From: Pseudomonas sp. v388
GTDB lineage: Bacteria; Pseudomonadota; Gammaproteobacteria; Pseudomonadales; Pseudomonadaceae
Assembly: GCF_003935425.1 (NCBI RefSeq)
Contig: NZ_RHQN01000012.1
Span: forward strand, 1 to 64,000
Length of the DNA stretch: 64,000 bases
Direction: 5' to 3'
The translations under genes and the position numbers were made by a program. How positions within the stretch are numbered: position 1 is the first letter of the stretch; each line of letters begins with the position of its first letter. The notes beneath the pieces were generated by a model that was given only the letters and a program-made list of their open reading frames with translations, did not search any database and had not been told where the DNA came from. Positions 19,701 to 29,239 of this stretch are shown piece by piece.

Positions 19701-21112
19701 ACCAGTTCCACCTGGACCCAATCGAGCGTGTCGCGCAGGCGCACCAGCTTGCCCGCCGCATCGTAGTCGAGGTAGATGCGGTTGTCGTTGCGGTCGCCCA
19801 ACTGGCTCAGTCGTAGATGCGAAGCATTTTCCGGCGTGGGCTCGAAAAGCCGATACAGGCCCTCGTCGCTTTCGATCAGCAGACGACCATCGGGATTGCG
19901 TCGCACGACCAAGCCTTGGCCAGCGCTGAAGGCTGCGCTGCCTGGCGCAATGGCGCCCATGTCGATGCGCCGTGCTTGTTCATCGTTGTACAGCAGTCGC
20001 TCACCGCCATCGGGGTGAGGTTCGATGTGTACGCTGATTTCATAAGACAGGCTCCAGCCCGCGCCGAGCAGACTGTTACTCCGCTCGTCACGGCTGTTGT
20101 AAAAGCGTTGCCAGTCGATGGCGAGCACGCCCGGCAGCACGAAATCCAGTTCATCCAGACCGCCCAGTACCTTGGCGCCAGTGGCGGCATGTACCGGGTT
20201 GGGCGAGCCGGTCATGGCGTTGCTCAGCGCTCCGGTCGCCTGGCTGACCACAAAGGAATTGACTCCAGACAACAACATGCAGGGCAGATTGGCCTTGAAG
20301 TTGCCTTTCTTGCCTTTGAGCATCATCAGTGCCGTCAATGCCAGGCCGACGCCAGGCGTTTTACCACTGCGGATCTCGCGGACCACCACCGATCCGCCGC
20401 CGATGGTGACATTCGAGGACACCATTCCGGACGACACCACCTTGGCGTCACACGTACTGCGGTCGCCACTGCGCACGGCGGGCTGGCCGTTGATGCTGAC
20501 CTTTTCCGAGCCTTCGGCGAGAAACTGCGGAGGCATCGGCGGGTGCTTGCTGCAAATCACCAGATCCAGCGGCTTGGGCACTGCGCCTGGCGTCGGTGTG
20601 GCGACAGTCGGGCGCCACATCTGCGAGAAAAACTCTTTGGCGACATCCACAAAGCCGGGTCCTTCACCCTGCGGCTGTTCGGCAGGTTTTGCCGCTTCAG
20701 ACTCGCTGTTCGATGTGCCGCCTGGATTCATATGTGCGGGCACGGCACCGGCTGCGCGAGCCGCCGGGATCGAGTTGGTGAAGGTGTCAGTGGAGCCGGT
20801 GAGAATGGTGGCCTGTACCGTGGGCGGGAACAGGCTGTTGGCAAGGCCCTCGCACATCTCGCTCAGGCCTTTGTCGACGCAGGTCTTGCTCATCGCCAGG
20901 CCGACAATGACGCCCACCACCGCGCCCAGCACGCAGCCGCCGACCCCGGCCGTGGCAATCGTGAATCCCGTCGCCGCCGCCACGGCTGCTGTTGCCAGCA
21001 TGCCGATGGCGACGTTGGCCGCCACCTCCAGAACGCCGCCCAGAATATCGGCCATCATCGAGCTGTGTTCGAGCCCGTCGCCCAGTCGGGCGGCCCAGAG
21101 AGCGTCAGACAT
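16712..21112 (-). CDS. T6SS Rhs effector with prePAAR, PAAR and AHH-type nuclease tip
   Basis: This 1466-residue effector has a prePAAR motif (AARLGDGLEH, residues 7-16), a glycine/alanine-rich transmembrane region (about 33-80) and a PAAR domain (about 185-265; CSKHPP, GDRSTCDAKV). A long series of YD repeats follows, and the core ends in PDPIGLAGG (about 1324-1332) and DPWGW. The 110-residue tip carries HYHHIV (about 1375-1380) and GIxLNNDLRN, the pattern of AHH-type HNH/Endo VII nucleases. The PAAR should cap VgrG's spike, and the Rhs shell encloses the toxin. It lies after eagR (12-base gap) and before its immunity gene (4-base overlap). DNA as target is inferred from the family. Confidence 0.9.
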   Translation of the reverse strand: MSDALWAARLGDGLEHSSMMADILGGVLEVAANVAIGMLATAAVAAATGFTIATAGVGGCVLGAVVGVIVGLAMSKTCVDKGLSEMCEGLANSLFPPTVQATILTGSTDTFTNSIPAARAAGAVPAHMNPGGTSNSESEAAKPAEQPQGEGPGFVDVAKEFFSQMWRPTVATPTPGAVPKPLDLVICSKHPPMPPQFLAEGSEKVSINGQPAVRSGDRSTCDAKVVSSGMVSSNVTIGGGSVVVREIRSGKTPGVGLALTALMMLKGKKGNFKANLPCMLLSGVNSFVVSQATGALSNAMTGSPNPVHAATGAKVLGGLDELDFVLPGVLAIDWQRFYNSRDERSNSLLGAGWSLSYEISVHIEPHPDGGERLLYNDEQARRIDMGAIAPGSAAFSAGQGLVVRRNPDGRLLIESDEGLYRLFEPTPENASHLRLSQLGDRNDNRIYLDYDAAGKLVRLRDTLDWVQVELVYSEQWPERLQQVERLYPDQQREVLVSYAYDSRGDLAEVRNALGQIQRRFAYDLDRRMVEHQLPTGLRCFYEWAQIDGVEWRVVRHWTDEGDSYAFSYDLSNGATRVVDGLQRSSLRRWNPQHQITEYTDNLGNTWRFEWNDERQLLSATDPQGGQYSYSYDDSGNLSETLDPLGRRESTLWLEHWSLPAVETDAAGNSWQYRYDPRGNCTDEIDPLGQVTRYRYDNHGQTVEIIDATDKRKTLQWNELGQLIEHVDCSGYPTRFSYDRHGYLQVVTDALGERTTYEHDAQGRLLRSQLPDGRVEQYLRDGSGQLTGYVDPAGHATGYQYDRRGQVRQRIDAVGRGVQFSYDIYGRLQALTNENGESYRFAWDAGDRLTEQTDLDGSARRYGYDPLDNATRVEWVPAPFGSGLALVPSEAVPPIIHLLERDPVGRLIAKITDDGRTEYTYNPVDQLTEAAFIDHAGQSSRLKFSYDALGQLVEDQSAAGSLKHHYDELGNLLQTQLPDGRWLNHLYYGSGHLHQINLDGQLISDFERDRLHREVLRTQGQISTRSEYDRSGRLRSRKRRHASQAPILPAAAQKHFEFDPADNLIGRLDQQPRSEHRQLLHYDATGRIIASQDSQQGQRETFAYDAAANLLDGPPQGAGLVVHNKLLTYEDKRYRYDAFGRMIEKRSGSHRVQRFAYDAEHRLVEVRNQHGARETIVKMVYDPLGRRIEKSEHDSHGFPLGETRFTWDGMRLLQEHKNSQTSLYVYADNGYEPLARVDGIGALQRIRYYHNNLNGLPEQLTENDGHTVWQARYHVWGNTAEETREPYYLEEQNLRFQGQYLDRETGLHFNTFRFYDPDIGRFTTPDPIGLAGGINLYQYAPNPIGWVDPWGWEVCRLSKADKAKMGPAPAGMVNPHYHHIVREKAPRTWKPENQRYITGAQEILAKHKIGLNNDLRNFTWAQNGAGNHSIASAKKVFEALSIADKGGKASVVEELRAMGKLMERNRF

Positions 21113-21124
21113 TCAGAAGGCTCG

Positions 21125-21550
21125 TCACGCGAAAGTCAGTGTCTGCTTGAGGACAGCCCAATGGTTGGCCTCTGGTTCGCCCAGTGGCTGAGCTTTCACG
21201 TAGCTGAGGGCAATCATTTTGCGAGTACCCGGCTGTACAAAGGCGAGCTGGAGCTGATAGACGTTTTCCGTGCCCTTGCTGAACTGGCTTCGCATTTCGA
21301 TGGCATCGATAGCCTGGTCAGCGGCTATACGCACGTTCTGAACCTGCTGATAGCGCAAGTCCTGTACCTGCTTTTCCAGGCGCTTGAGTTGATCGTCGAA
21401 ATTGCTCTGCAGGGTTTCGCCCTCGGCCAGCACGCTGCGACTGATGATCAGCGAGGTTCCCAGTGTCGGAAACTTGAGAATATTGATCGAAGCGTCCTGC
21501 AGCTCGCTTTCCGGTAGCTGAAACTGAAGCTCATTGATGCGATACGTCAT
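21125..21550 (-). CDS. EagR-type T6SS effector chaperone (DUF1795/DcrB-like)
   Basis: This 141-residue protein has the DUF1795 pattern: it starts YRINELQFQLPE, continues DASINILKFP..GTSLIISR, has a helix LKRLEKQVQDLR, and ends WAVLKQTLTF. Eag chaperones bind and shield the prePAAR and transmembrane region of Rhs effectors before loading on VgrG. Position between vgrG and a prePAAR-Rhs gene is exactly as expected. The 15- and 12-base gaps suggest one transcript with both. Confidence 0.9.
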   Translation of the reverse strand: MTYRINELQFQLPESELQDASINILKFPTLGTSLIISRSVLAEGETLQSNFDDQLKRLEKQVQDLRYQQVQNVRIAADQAIDAIEMRSQFSKGTENVYQLQLAFVQPGTRKMIALSYVKAQPLGEPEANHWAVLKQTLTFA

Positions 21551-21565
21551 GAAGGCGAAATCTCT

Positions 21566-23500
21566 TTATTTGGGCTTGGGAAAGACAGCAGCGACGTTGG
21601 CGTCGATGGACGCTTTGACGCCCTGGCCTTCAGGTGCCGCGTCGGGACCTTTGCCGTTGTTCAGGTGCAGCACGCCGCCGGTATTGAACTGTGCGTCGCC
21701 GCTTGCATGGAAACTGATCTGCACGCCGCTCAGGTTGATCTGGCCACTGGCGTTGAGCTCCAGCACACTGGCGCCGCACACCAATCGCAGGTTTTCACCC
21801 ACCTCGATCAGATAGCTCTGGCTGATGCTGTCGGTCTTGCTCTTGCCGACCGCCAGCACATCGTCCTGTCTGACGATGCGCACGCGGTTATTGCCGATCA
21901 GCACCGTTTCATCGTGGCCGATGCTTTTGACCCGGTCGTGGCCGACCGAATGACTCTCATCCACTTCAACCACAATGTCCTGATTGCGCTCGGCATGGAT
22001 GTACAACTGCTCGGCTCCCTTCTTGTCCTCCATGCGGATTTCGTTGAAGTTGGCCGGCGTGCCGCCTTTGCTTGAGCGGCTCTTCATGCCGCTCTGGGTC
22101 GCGTTGGCGGGCAGGTCGTAAGGCACGGTCTGTTCGGCGTTGTAAACGCGGCCGGTGATGATCGGGCGGTCGGGGTCGCCTTCCAGAAAACTGACGATCA
22201 CTTCCTGGCCGATCCGCGGGATCTGCATCGCCCCCCAGTTCTTACCGGCCCAGGCCTGTGACACTCGAATCCAGCATGAGCTGTTTTCGTTGGACTGGTC
22301 GTGGCGATCCCAATAGAAATGCACCTTGACCCGGCCGAACTGGTCGGTCCAGATTTCCTCGCCGGCGGGACCGACCACCAGCGCAGTTTGCGGGCCTTTG
22401 ACGATCGGGCGCGGGCTGTTGGCCAGCGGGCGGAAGCTTTGCTGGGCGTCGATGCAGGTCATACCGCATTCGAACTGCACGCCGCCCGCGCCCGCGCCGC
22501 TTTCCAGGCTTTCCTGAGCGATGTAGTAACGCGTCGCGACGATCAGGTATTCGCGGTTCTGATCCTGACGCCCGAAGCCGGACAGGCTGAACAGATTGCC
22601 GGCGCCCAGACCCCGTGCGTTGCCGCTCAGCTCGATTCGCTCGTGCAGACTCTGCAACGCTTCGAGGCGAGTGCGGGCGTAATGCTCGCCGTCCTGGCTT
22701 TGCACGTAGGTGCCGGGGTAGTCGAACAGCGGGTAATCGCCAGCCGTGTGCGGGCGCGGCATCGCCGAGCGCACTTCGATACTGGCGCTGGGGCGCTGGA
22801 AGTCGTAGTCGTTGAGTTCCAATGAGCCGGACTGGACTTCCTGCGCCAGGCGCCAGTCGTTGATGTGGTCGCGTTCGCGATGCTGGCCGTCGGGCGGGAA
22901 ATAGGGCACCGATTCATAACCGGGCACCGGCTGGTGAGCGCCGTAGGCGTCGGCCAGTACCAGCACATGCCGGTCCTTCTCATGGCGGAAGAAATAGTAA
23001 ATCCCTTCCTGCTCCATCAGACGGCTGACGAAATCGAAGCTGTTTTCCCGGTACTGAACGCAATATTCCCACTCGCGATAAGGCTTGCTGAGGGCGTCCT
23101 CGAAATCGGAGAAGCCCAGGTCGCGGAAGACTTGTTTGATGATCTGCGGGATCGTCTGGTTCTGGAAAATTCGGCAATCGGAAGTGCGGCTCAGCAGCCA
23201 GAGCCAGGGGCGCAAGGTCACGTGATAACTAGCGAACTGGCCTTGTTCGACGCTCTGACTGCAGCGCGCCACGATGCCGTGAAAATAGCGCTGACCGCCG
23301 CCGGCCAGTTGCAGCGCCAGACTCATGGGTTTGCCCAGCAACTGATTGAGGTCGATGGCGCCATCGGAGGAGGTCAGCTGCAGGTCGTAGCTGAACAGAC
23401 GCCCCAGCTCATCGCCGCCGCTCATGTCCTTGAGCAGCAGCACGTCCGGCCCTAACGGGCTGGTGATTTGGGCCAAGCGGGTGAGTTGCTGGAAATTCAT
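21566..23500 (-). CDS. vgrG: T6SS spike protein VgrG (TssI)
   Basis: This 644-residue protein contains the gp27-like part (FSYDLQLTSSDGAIDLNQLLGK, RDWLLS-type strand blocks) and the gp5 OB-fold (DQFGRVKVHFYWDR; CWIRVSQAWAGKNWG; PRIGQEVIVSFLEGDPDRPIITGRVYN, about 395-475). A beta-helical needle (SHSVGHDRVKSIGHDE...) follows. It ends shortly after the needle with no extra toxin domain, so it is a structural spike carrying the adjacent PAAR-Rhs. It is the first gene after a REP element downstream of clpV, and the next gene is eagR. Confidence 0.95.
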   Translation of the reverse strand: MNFQQLTRLAQITSPLGPDVLLLKDMSGGDELGRLFSYDLQLTSSDGAIDLNQLLGKPMSLALQLAGGGQRYFHGIVARCSQSVEQGQFASYHVTLRPWLWLLSRTSDCRIFQNQTIPQIIKQVFRDLGFSDFEDALSKPYREWEYCVQYRENSFDFVSRLMEQEGIYYFFRHEKDRHVLVLADAYGAHQPVPGYESVPYFPPDGQHRERDHINDWRLAQEVQSGSLELNDYDFQRPSASIEVRSAMPRPHTAGDYPLFDYPGTYVQSQDGEHYARTRLEALQSLHERIELSGNARGLGAGNLFSLSGFGRQDQNREYLIVATRYYIAQESLESGAGAGGVQFECGMTCIDAQQSFRPLANSPRPIVKGPQTALVVGPAGEEIWTDQFGRVKVHFYWDRHDQSNENSSCWIRVSQAWAGKNWGAMQIPRIGQEVIVSFLEGDPDRPIITGRVYNAEQTVPYDLPANATQSGMKSRSSKGGTPANFNEIRMEDKKGAEQLYIHAERNQDIVVEVDESHSVGHDRVKSIGHDETVLIGNNRVRIVRQDDVLAVGKSKTDSISQSYLIEVGENLRLVCGASVLELNASGQINLSGVQISFHASGDAQFNTGGVLHLNNGKGPDAAPEGQGVKASIDANVAAVFPKPK

Positions 23501-23591
23501 CGGTTATCTCGTTGCACTGAGTTCATTGCTTCCCCGACGGCGAGGTTGCGATGCACGTACCGGCCTTTTCAACAGCAATTGAGTTGGGCCC

Positions 23592-23681
23592 GTAGGAGCG
23601 AGCTTGCTCGCGAAGGCGGCTTTTCGGGCGACAGGGCTGGCGAGGCTGCACTGGCCGGTACGCCGACAAGCTGGGTCCTAC
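23592..23681. repeat. REP palindromic element between clpV and vgrG
   Basis: GTAGGAGCGAGCTTGCTCGCGAAGGCGG, a short middle, then GCCGACAAGCTGGGTCCTAC. The ends GTAGGA and TCCTAC are inverted, as in paired Pseudomonas REPs. It separates clpV from vgrG and may reduce read-through or stabilise mRNA ends. Confidence 0.75.
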
Positions 23682-23689
23682 GGCTTTGA

Positions 23690-26371
23690 TCATTGGATCT
23701 GGTCACTGAACTGGTAATGAAAGTCGTTATCCCGCTGGCTGATACGCACGCCGGCCAAGGCCTTGCCTTCGAGCATGCGGGTCAGGAATTCGCGACTCAT
23801 GTCCGGCAGCAGGGTATTGGTCAGGATGGTGTCGATCATGCGGCCGCCGCTTTCGGTTTCGGTGCAGCGCGATACGATCAGATCGATGACCTGGTCGTCG
23901 TAATCGAACGCAACCTTGTGGGTGTTTTCCACGCGCTTCTTGATCCGGTCCAGTTGCAGGCGGGTAATCGCCTTGAGCATGGTGTCGCTGAGCGGGTAGT
24001 ACGGAATGGTCACCAACCGGCCCAGCAGCGCAGGCGGGAAAATCTCCAGCAACGGCTGGCGCAGGGCCTTGGCGATGGCTTCGGGATCCGGCACGTCCAA
24101 GGTGTCCTTGCACAGGTGCGAGATCAGCTCGGTCCCCGCGTTGGTGGTCAGCAGGATCAAGGTGTTCTTGAAATCGATGACCCGGCCTTCGCCATCTTCC
24201 ATGACGCCTTTGTCGAATACCTGGAAGAAAATCTCGTGCACGTCCGGGTGGGCTTTCTCAACCTCGTCCAGCAACACCACGCTGTAGGGCTTGCGCCGCA
24301 CGGCCTCGGTGAGCACACCGCCTTCGCCATAGCCGACATAGCCGGGTGGCGCGCCCTTGAGCGTCGATACAGTGTGAGCTTCCTGGAACTCGCTCATGTT
24401 GATGGTGATGACGTTCTGCTCACCGCCATACATGGCTTCGGCCAGCGCCAGCGCGGTCTCGGTCTTGCCTACGCCGGAAGTGCCGGCCAGCATGAAGACG
24501 CCGATAGGCTTGCCCGGATTGTCGAGCCCCGCGCGTGACGTCTGGATGCGCTTGGCGATCATCTGCAGCGCATGGTCCTGGCCGATGATGCGTTTTTTCA
24601 GATGCTGGTCCAGATTGAGGACCGTCTCCAGCTCGTTACGCGCCATGCGGCCCACCGGAATTCCGGTCCAGTCGGCGACCACCGAAGCCACTGCCTGATA
24701 ATCCACCGTGGGCAGGATCAGCGGGTTCTCGCCTTGCAGTGCGCTCAAGCGCTGTTGCAGGTCGACCAATTGTTCACGCAGCGCCTGACCTTGATCGGTG
24801 CCAGCATCGCTGTCGACCACGCCTGCGCTTTCCCGCAATTGCGCGCGCAGCGCCAGCAATTCGTCGACCAGCGCTTTCTCATCGGCCCAGCGGGTTTCCA
24901 GTGTGGCCAACCGTTCGTGTTCAGCGACCAGCAGCGCCTCGGTACTGGTCTTTCGCGAGCCGATGCCAATGCCGATGGCCTGCTCGCGGGCGATGATCTG
25001 CAGCTCGGTTTCCAGTGCCTCGATCCGACGGCGGCTGTCGTCAACCTCGGCTGGAACCGCGTGCAGGCTGATGGCGACCCGTGCGCAGGCAGTGTCCAGC
25101 AGGCTGACGGATTTGTCGGGCAACTGACGGGCCGGAATGTAGCGGTGAGACAGTTTGACCGACGCTTCCAACGCTTCATCGAGGATCTGCACCTGATGGT
25201 GCTGCTCCATGGTCGAGGCGACGCCGCGCATCATCAACAGTGCCTTGTCTTCGGATGGCTCGGCCACTTGCACAACCTGGAAGCGGCGAGTCAGGGCAGG
25301 GTCCTTCTCAATGTGTTTCTTGTACTCGGCCCAGGTGGTCGCCGCGACCGTACGCAACGAGCCGCGTGCCAGCGCCGGCTTGAGCAGGTTGGCGGCGTCT
25401 CCGGTGCCGGCCGCGCCACCAGCGCCCACCAGCGTATGGGCTTCGTCGATAAACAGGATGATCGGCTTCGGCGAGGCCTGCACGTCTTCGATGACCTGGC
25501 GCAGACGCTGCTCGAATTCGCCTTTCATGCTTGCGCCCGCTTGCAATAGCCCGACGTCCAGGCTGCGCAGTTCGACGTCCTTGAGCGCAGGCGGCACATC
25601 GCCGGCCACGATGCGCAAGGCAAAGCCTTCGACCACTGCGGTTTTGCCGACGCCCGCTTCACCGGTCAGGATCGGGTTGTTCTGGCGACGGCGCATGAGG
25701 ATATCCACCAATTGGCGAATCTCTTCATCGCGACCCACGATAGGGTCGAGCTTCCCGCTGCGCGCCTGCTCAGTCAGGTCGACGGTGAATTTCTTCAGAG
25801 CTTCCTGCTTGCCCATGGCGCTGGGCGACATCGCACCACTGGCTTCGCCCGGCACGGCACCGGCACTGAAACCGTCACTGGCGCCAAGGGCGTTTTCCGG
25901 GGAGTCGCCCACATATTCGTCGAAGCGCTCGCTCAGGCTTTCGACCTTGACCTTGTCGAACTCCGCAGACAGGCCCAGCAGTGCATGGCGCAGGCTGGGC
26001 GTTTTGAGGATACCGATCACCAGATAGCCGGTGCGCACCTGACTTTCGCCGAACATCAGGCTGCCGTAGACCCAGCCACGTTCAACCGCTTCCTCGACAT
26101 GGGACGACAGGTCGGTGATCGACGTCGAACCCCGCGGCAGGCGATCCAGGGCGTCGGTCAGATCCCGTGCCAGACGCGCCGGTTCGATGTTGAGCTGACG
26201 CACGATGCGGTGCAGGTCCGAATCCTGAAGCTGCAACAGTTGGTGGAACCAGTGCGCCAGTTCGACATACGGATTGCCCCGCAATTTGCAGAAAACCGTG
26301 GCGGCTTCGATGGCTTTGTAAGCCACGCTGTTGAGCTTGCCAAACAGTGCTGCGCGACTGATCTCACCCAT
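23690..26371 (-). CDS. clpV: T6SS sheath-disassembly ATPase ClpV (TssH)
   Basis: This 893-residue AAA+ protein has an N-domain (ISRAALFGKLNSVAYKAIE, residues 3-21, to about 150), a first ATPase with GEAGVGKT (about 237-244) and FIDEAHTLVGAGG, a coiled-coil middle domain (about 410-540), and a second ATPase with GTSGVGKT and VVLLDEVEKAH. It recycles contracted TssB-TssC sheath. The ATG at 26371 is eight bases from AGGGAG; an ATG two codons earlier is too close to it. The start overlaps the end of tssG by 8 bases. Confidence 0.95.
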   Translation of the reverse strand: MGEISRAALFGKLNSVAYKAIEAATVFCKLRGNPYVELAHWFHQLLQLQDSDLHRIVRQLNIEPARLARDLTDALDRLPRGSTSITDLSSHVEEAVERGWVYGSLMFGESQVRTGYLVIGILKTPSLRHALLGLSAEFDKVKVESLSERFDEYVGDSPENALGASDGFSAGAVPGEASGAMSPSAMGKQEALKKFTVDLTEQARSGKLDPIVGRDEEIRQLVDILMRRRQNNPILTGEAGVGKTAVVEGFALRIVAGDVPPALKDVELRSLDVGLLQAGASMKGEFEQRLRQVIEDVQASPKPIILFIDEAHTLVGAGGAAGTGDAANLLKPALARGSLRTVAATTWAEYKKHIEKDPALTRRFQVVQVAEPSEDKALLMMRGVASTMEQHHQVQILDEALEASVKLSHRYIPARQLPDKSVSLLDTACARVAISLHAVPAEVDDSRRRIEALETELQIIAREQAIGIGIGSRKTSTEALLVAEHERLATLETRWADEKALVDELLALRAQLRESAGVVDSDAGTDQGQALREQLVDLQQRLSALQGENPLILPTVDYQAVASVVADWTGIPVGRMARNELETVLNLDQHLKKRIIGQDHALQMIAKRIQTSRAGLDNPGKPIGVFMLAGTSGVGKTETALALAEAMYGGEQNVITINMSEFQEAHTVSTLKGAPPGYVGYGEGGVLTEAVRRKPYSVVLLDEVEKAHPDVHEIFFQVFDKGVMEDGEGRVIDFKNTLILLTTNAGTELISHLCKDTLDVPDPEAIAKALRQPLLEIFPPALLGRLVTIPYYPLSDTMLKAITRLQLDRIKKRVENTHKVAFDYDDQVIDLIVSRCTETESGGRMIDTILTNTLLPDMSREFLTRMLEGKALAGVRISQRDNDFHYQFSDQIQ

Positions 26372-27416
26372 GTTCATTGCTCCCTGAAAGTTGTGCGGAC
26401 GAAGTCTGGTCGGCGTAATGCCGGGCCAGAATCAGATCCTTGGCATCGTGTTGGCGTTTGCCCAGCCAGGTGTTGAAACCCAGCCGCTGGCGTCCGTTGA
26501 GTTGGAAGGGCGGGATTTCGGGTTGTTCCAGAATCAGGTTCAGATCCCAGTCCAGCTCGTGGCCCATATATTCGGCGACCCAGGCCACCAGCTCTTTGAA
26601 CGGCTGGCCGTCAGGCAGCATGCCCATGTAGTCGGCAAGCTTGAGCGGCCCCAGGCGAATGCGGAATTTGTGCTGGCGATCCCATACGTAGCGGCCCAGA
26701 CAGAAGTCGTTGCCCAAACGGTTGGAGCTGACGCCCACGCGGCTGCGCTCAGGCAGTTCTAGCCATTGACCTACGTATTCCTCGATCTCGACCGGCAGCC
26801 CAAAGTACTCAGCCAAAATGGCCCGCAGCCCGTCGGGATAACGCGTCTGGGCGGCCAGATGGCCGCTGAAATGCAACTTGGCGGTATCGGGAATCAGCCC
26901 TTGGCCCAGCAGGCTGGACATGCCGCGCCCGCTCAGCGAGGCCAGCCTGACCGACCAATAATCGTCGTCGGGTCGGTCGTGGCTGACCGTGGGCCTGGCC
27001 TCTGCCCAGGCGCGATAGAACAGGCTCAACAGACGATGATGGAACACGTCCAGGAAACGTTTGCTGGCGCTGTCTGCGTTGTTGCGCTGGCGCTCGCGCA
27101 CATATTCGGTGATGTGCAAAGGCAGCGGTCCGTTCGGGCCGCCGAGGCCGAAGAAGAATTGCTCCAGTCGGGCCGGCTTGTCGCCTTCCGCTGGTTTCAC
27201 CGATGCCAGTGTGGCGGGCGCAAACGAGCTTTCCGGTTGCTGGCCCAGGCGCAGCGGATCGTCTGCCAGGCGTAGCGAATGGCCCAATCGCGGCAAATCG
27301 GGCGACTCGCACTCGATGCGACGCAGTGCCTGGAAGAAATCGTATTCCCAGGGCTGATCCTGCATGTCGTTTAACGTATTCACAGGGTCGGACGGCGTCC
27401 TGGCTTGGCTTTCCAT
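26364..27416 (-). CDS. tssG: T6SS baseplate protein TssG
   Basis: This 350-residue protein has TssG features: PWEYDFFQALRRIE near the N-terminus, FFGLGGPNGPLPLHITEY (about 85-100), YRAWAEARP, and FRIRLGPLKLADYMGMLP, with the C-terminal LGFNTWLG. TssG links TssF, TssE and TssK in the baseplate. The ATG at 27416 overlaps the end of tssF by 37 bases and gives the usual short N-terminus; the open frame runs on to 27620 but that extra part is tssF read in another frame. ATG 27365 is a less likely alternative. Confidence 0.92.
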   Translation of the reverse strand: MESQARTPSDPVNTLNDMQDQPWEYDFFQALRRIECESPDLPRLGHSLRLADDPLRLGQQPESSFAPATLASVKPAEGDKPARLEQFFFGLGGPNGPLPLHITEYVRERQRNNADSASKRFLDVFHHRLLSLFYRAWAEARPTVSHDRPDDDYWSVRLASLSGRGMSSLLGQGLIPDTAKLHFSGHLAAQTRYPDGLRAILAEYFGLPVEIEEYVGQWLELPERSRVGVSSNRLGNDFCLGRYVWDRQHKFRIRLGPLKLADYMGMLPDGQPFKELVAWVAEYMGHELDWDLNLILEQPEIPPFQLNGRQRLGFNTWLGKRQHDAKDLILARHYADQTSSAQLSGSNEHG

Positions 27417-29239
27417 CGCATGATCTCGCCGCGTTCGGTGGTACGGATCACCGTCTCGGTAAAACTGTTGATCGACACGTAACGTGCCAGGAAACGCTCG
27501 AAAACAGCACCCAGCAGAAACACGCCGGTGCCGCGGAAAGCGTTCTCGTCGAATTCCAGAGTGATTTCCAGCCCACGACCAAACACGATCGGCCCCGGCA
27601 TCGGCAGGCGCCTTGTGCAAGGTTTGCTGCTGACGTCGCGCAAGCCTTCGATCTGCAATTGCAGCGCCGCATCATGGTCGTCGCCGTACAGGCGCAGCAA
27701 TTCACGCAACGCCGCAGCGCCCTGACCTCGCTCGCTCAGCGACAGGTAGTTGAGCGACAGCTGGCTGATCAACCGCCATGCCTTGTTGTCGTGCGCATGA
27801 CTGGCGCGGGGTTGGCTGGGGCCGGCCAGGCAACGAATGGCTGCCACCGGAGCGCTGTCGGCCAGGGTGAAATCGGTCTTGCCGGTGCCCACGCTCATGA
27901 ATAGCGGCAGGTCGCGGTTGGTGCATAAAGCGCTAAGGCCCAGTTGCCGCAGATCATGCCGATAAGGCGCCTGCTGGCTGTCGACCAGGCTGATGAACGT
28001 TTCGCTGCCGACGTAGTTCGAGCGTGTCCCGTTGCGCCGCTGCTCGCTGGAAAGTACCCGAGGCTCGCGCCGCAACACGTAGTAAGCCTTGTCGCGACCA
28101 TAGCGTGACGGATCGCGCACGGCGTAGAACGGCAGGAATGGTTGATCCGGGCCGGTGCCATGGCCGGTCACGGACTTGAGCGAGTGGACCTCGAAATCCA
28201 TCGGCCGGGTACGGTCGGCGATGGCGTGGTGCTCGTTGACCCGGTCAGACAAGTGAATACGGTCCAGGCGGCGTGGGAACAGGTTGATGGCCGGCGTGCA
28301 GAACGGCACGAACTGGTCGGCGCCAATGCTGCTTTCAAGGGGCTGGTCGAAGCGGTCGAACAGCACGATCAGCTCCAGTTCCTGACCATCGCAACGCTGT
28401 ACGGCGCGAGTCAGCTCGGCGAATTCGACGAACAGAAAACGCTGGGGCAGGGCGAAGTATTCCTGCAACAGCCGATAGCCCTGGAAGGCTTGCGGCACCA
28501 CTGGCAAAGCGGCTTCGCGGTCATCGAACCCGCAAGGGCGCAATGCGTCCGCCGGCAGGCGCTCGACCCAATCCGCTCCAGGCTGGCGGGCAAATACCGC
28601 GCAGGCATTGCCCAGCAATTGTTCGTAAAGCCTGAACGGCTGCTCATCCGCGCCACTGAGATAGAGCGGCAGGTTGTTCAGGTCCATTTTGTCGAACGTC
28701 AGCTCGGCACCTGCGCGCAGCGTGATGCGCAAACCGGCCTTGGCCTTCGGCTCACTGGCGGCCAGACGACCCAGCACTGCGGAAGGATTACCAAAATACT
28801 GCGCATCGCTGACCTTGATCGGCCACAAGGTCACCTCATGAGCGGTCCGGTATTCGCAGGACGTCTGTGAGTCACGTCCCAATGCGCCACGCAGCACACT
28901 GTCACGGGGCAAGGTGAACCCCTGGCTCAGCGAGCCTTCGTCCGGGTCGGTCTGCATCTGCACGACGGTCATCGACGGCGTCGGCGCCAGGTAGTGCGGG
29001 TAGGCGATTTCCAGCAGGTTGTGGGTGAAGGTCGGGTACTCGGCATCGAGCTTGAGGTGCACTCGGGCTGTGAGATAAGCAAAACCTTCCAGCAAGCGCT
29101 CGACGTAAGGGTCAGCGCAATCGAGCCCCGACAGCGTCAGGCGCCCGGCAATCTTGGGGTACTCACGAGCAAACTCGGCGGCACTTTCTCGAATGTGCTG
29201 CAGTTCCTGATTGTAAAGCCCGAGCAGGCGCGGGTTCAT
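27380..29239 (-). CDS. tssF: T6SS baseplate protein TssF
   Basis: This 619-residue protein begins with the classic TssF N-terminus ([20 protein letters not shown]), then YPKIAGRL and [23 protein letters not shown]. It ends with the conserved [18 protein letters not shown]. TssF with TssG forms the wedge of the phage-like baseplate. Its ATG overlaps the tssE stop by four bases (ATGA), pointing to translational coupling. Confidence 0.95.
   Translation of the reverse strand: MNPRLLGLYNQELQHIRESAAEFAREYPKIAGRLTLSGLDCADPYVERLLEGFAYLTARVHLKLDAEYPTFTHNLLEIAYPHYLAPTPSMTVVQMQTDPDEGSLSQGFTLPRDSVLRGALGRDSQTSCEYRTAHEVTLWPIKVSDAQYFGNPSAVLGRLAASEPKAKAGLRITLRAGAELTFDKMDLNNLPLYLSGADEQPFRLYEQLLGNACAVFARQPGADWVERLPADALRPCGFDDREAALPVVPQAFQGYRLLQEYFALPQRFLFVEFAELTRAVQRCDGQELELIVLFDRFDQPLESSIGADQFVPFCTPAINLFPRRLDRIHLSDRVNEHHAIADRTRPMDFEVHSLKSVTGHGTGPDQPFLPFYAVRDPSRYGRDKAYYVLRREPRVLSSEQRRNGTRSNYVGSETFISLVDSQQAPYRHDLRQLGLSALCTNRDLPLFMSVGTGKTDFTLADSAPVAAIRCLAGPSQPRASHAHDNKAWRLISQLSLNYLSLSERGQGAAALRELLRLYGDDHDAALQLQIEGLRDVSSKPCTRRLPMPGPIVFGRGLEITLEFDENAFRGTGVFLLGAVFERFLARYVSINSFTETVIRTTERGEIMRWKAKPGRRPTL

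Noticed and set aside
19817-21517. A 566-codon open frame antisense to the rhs N-terminal region and eagR
   Set aside because: It crosses two real genes and shows low-complexity Arg/His/Gln composition typical of shadows.
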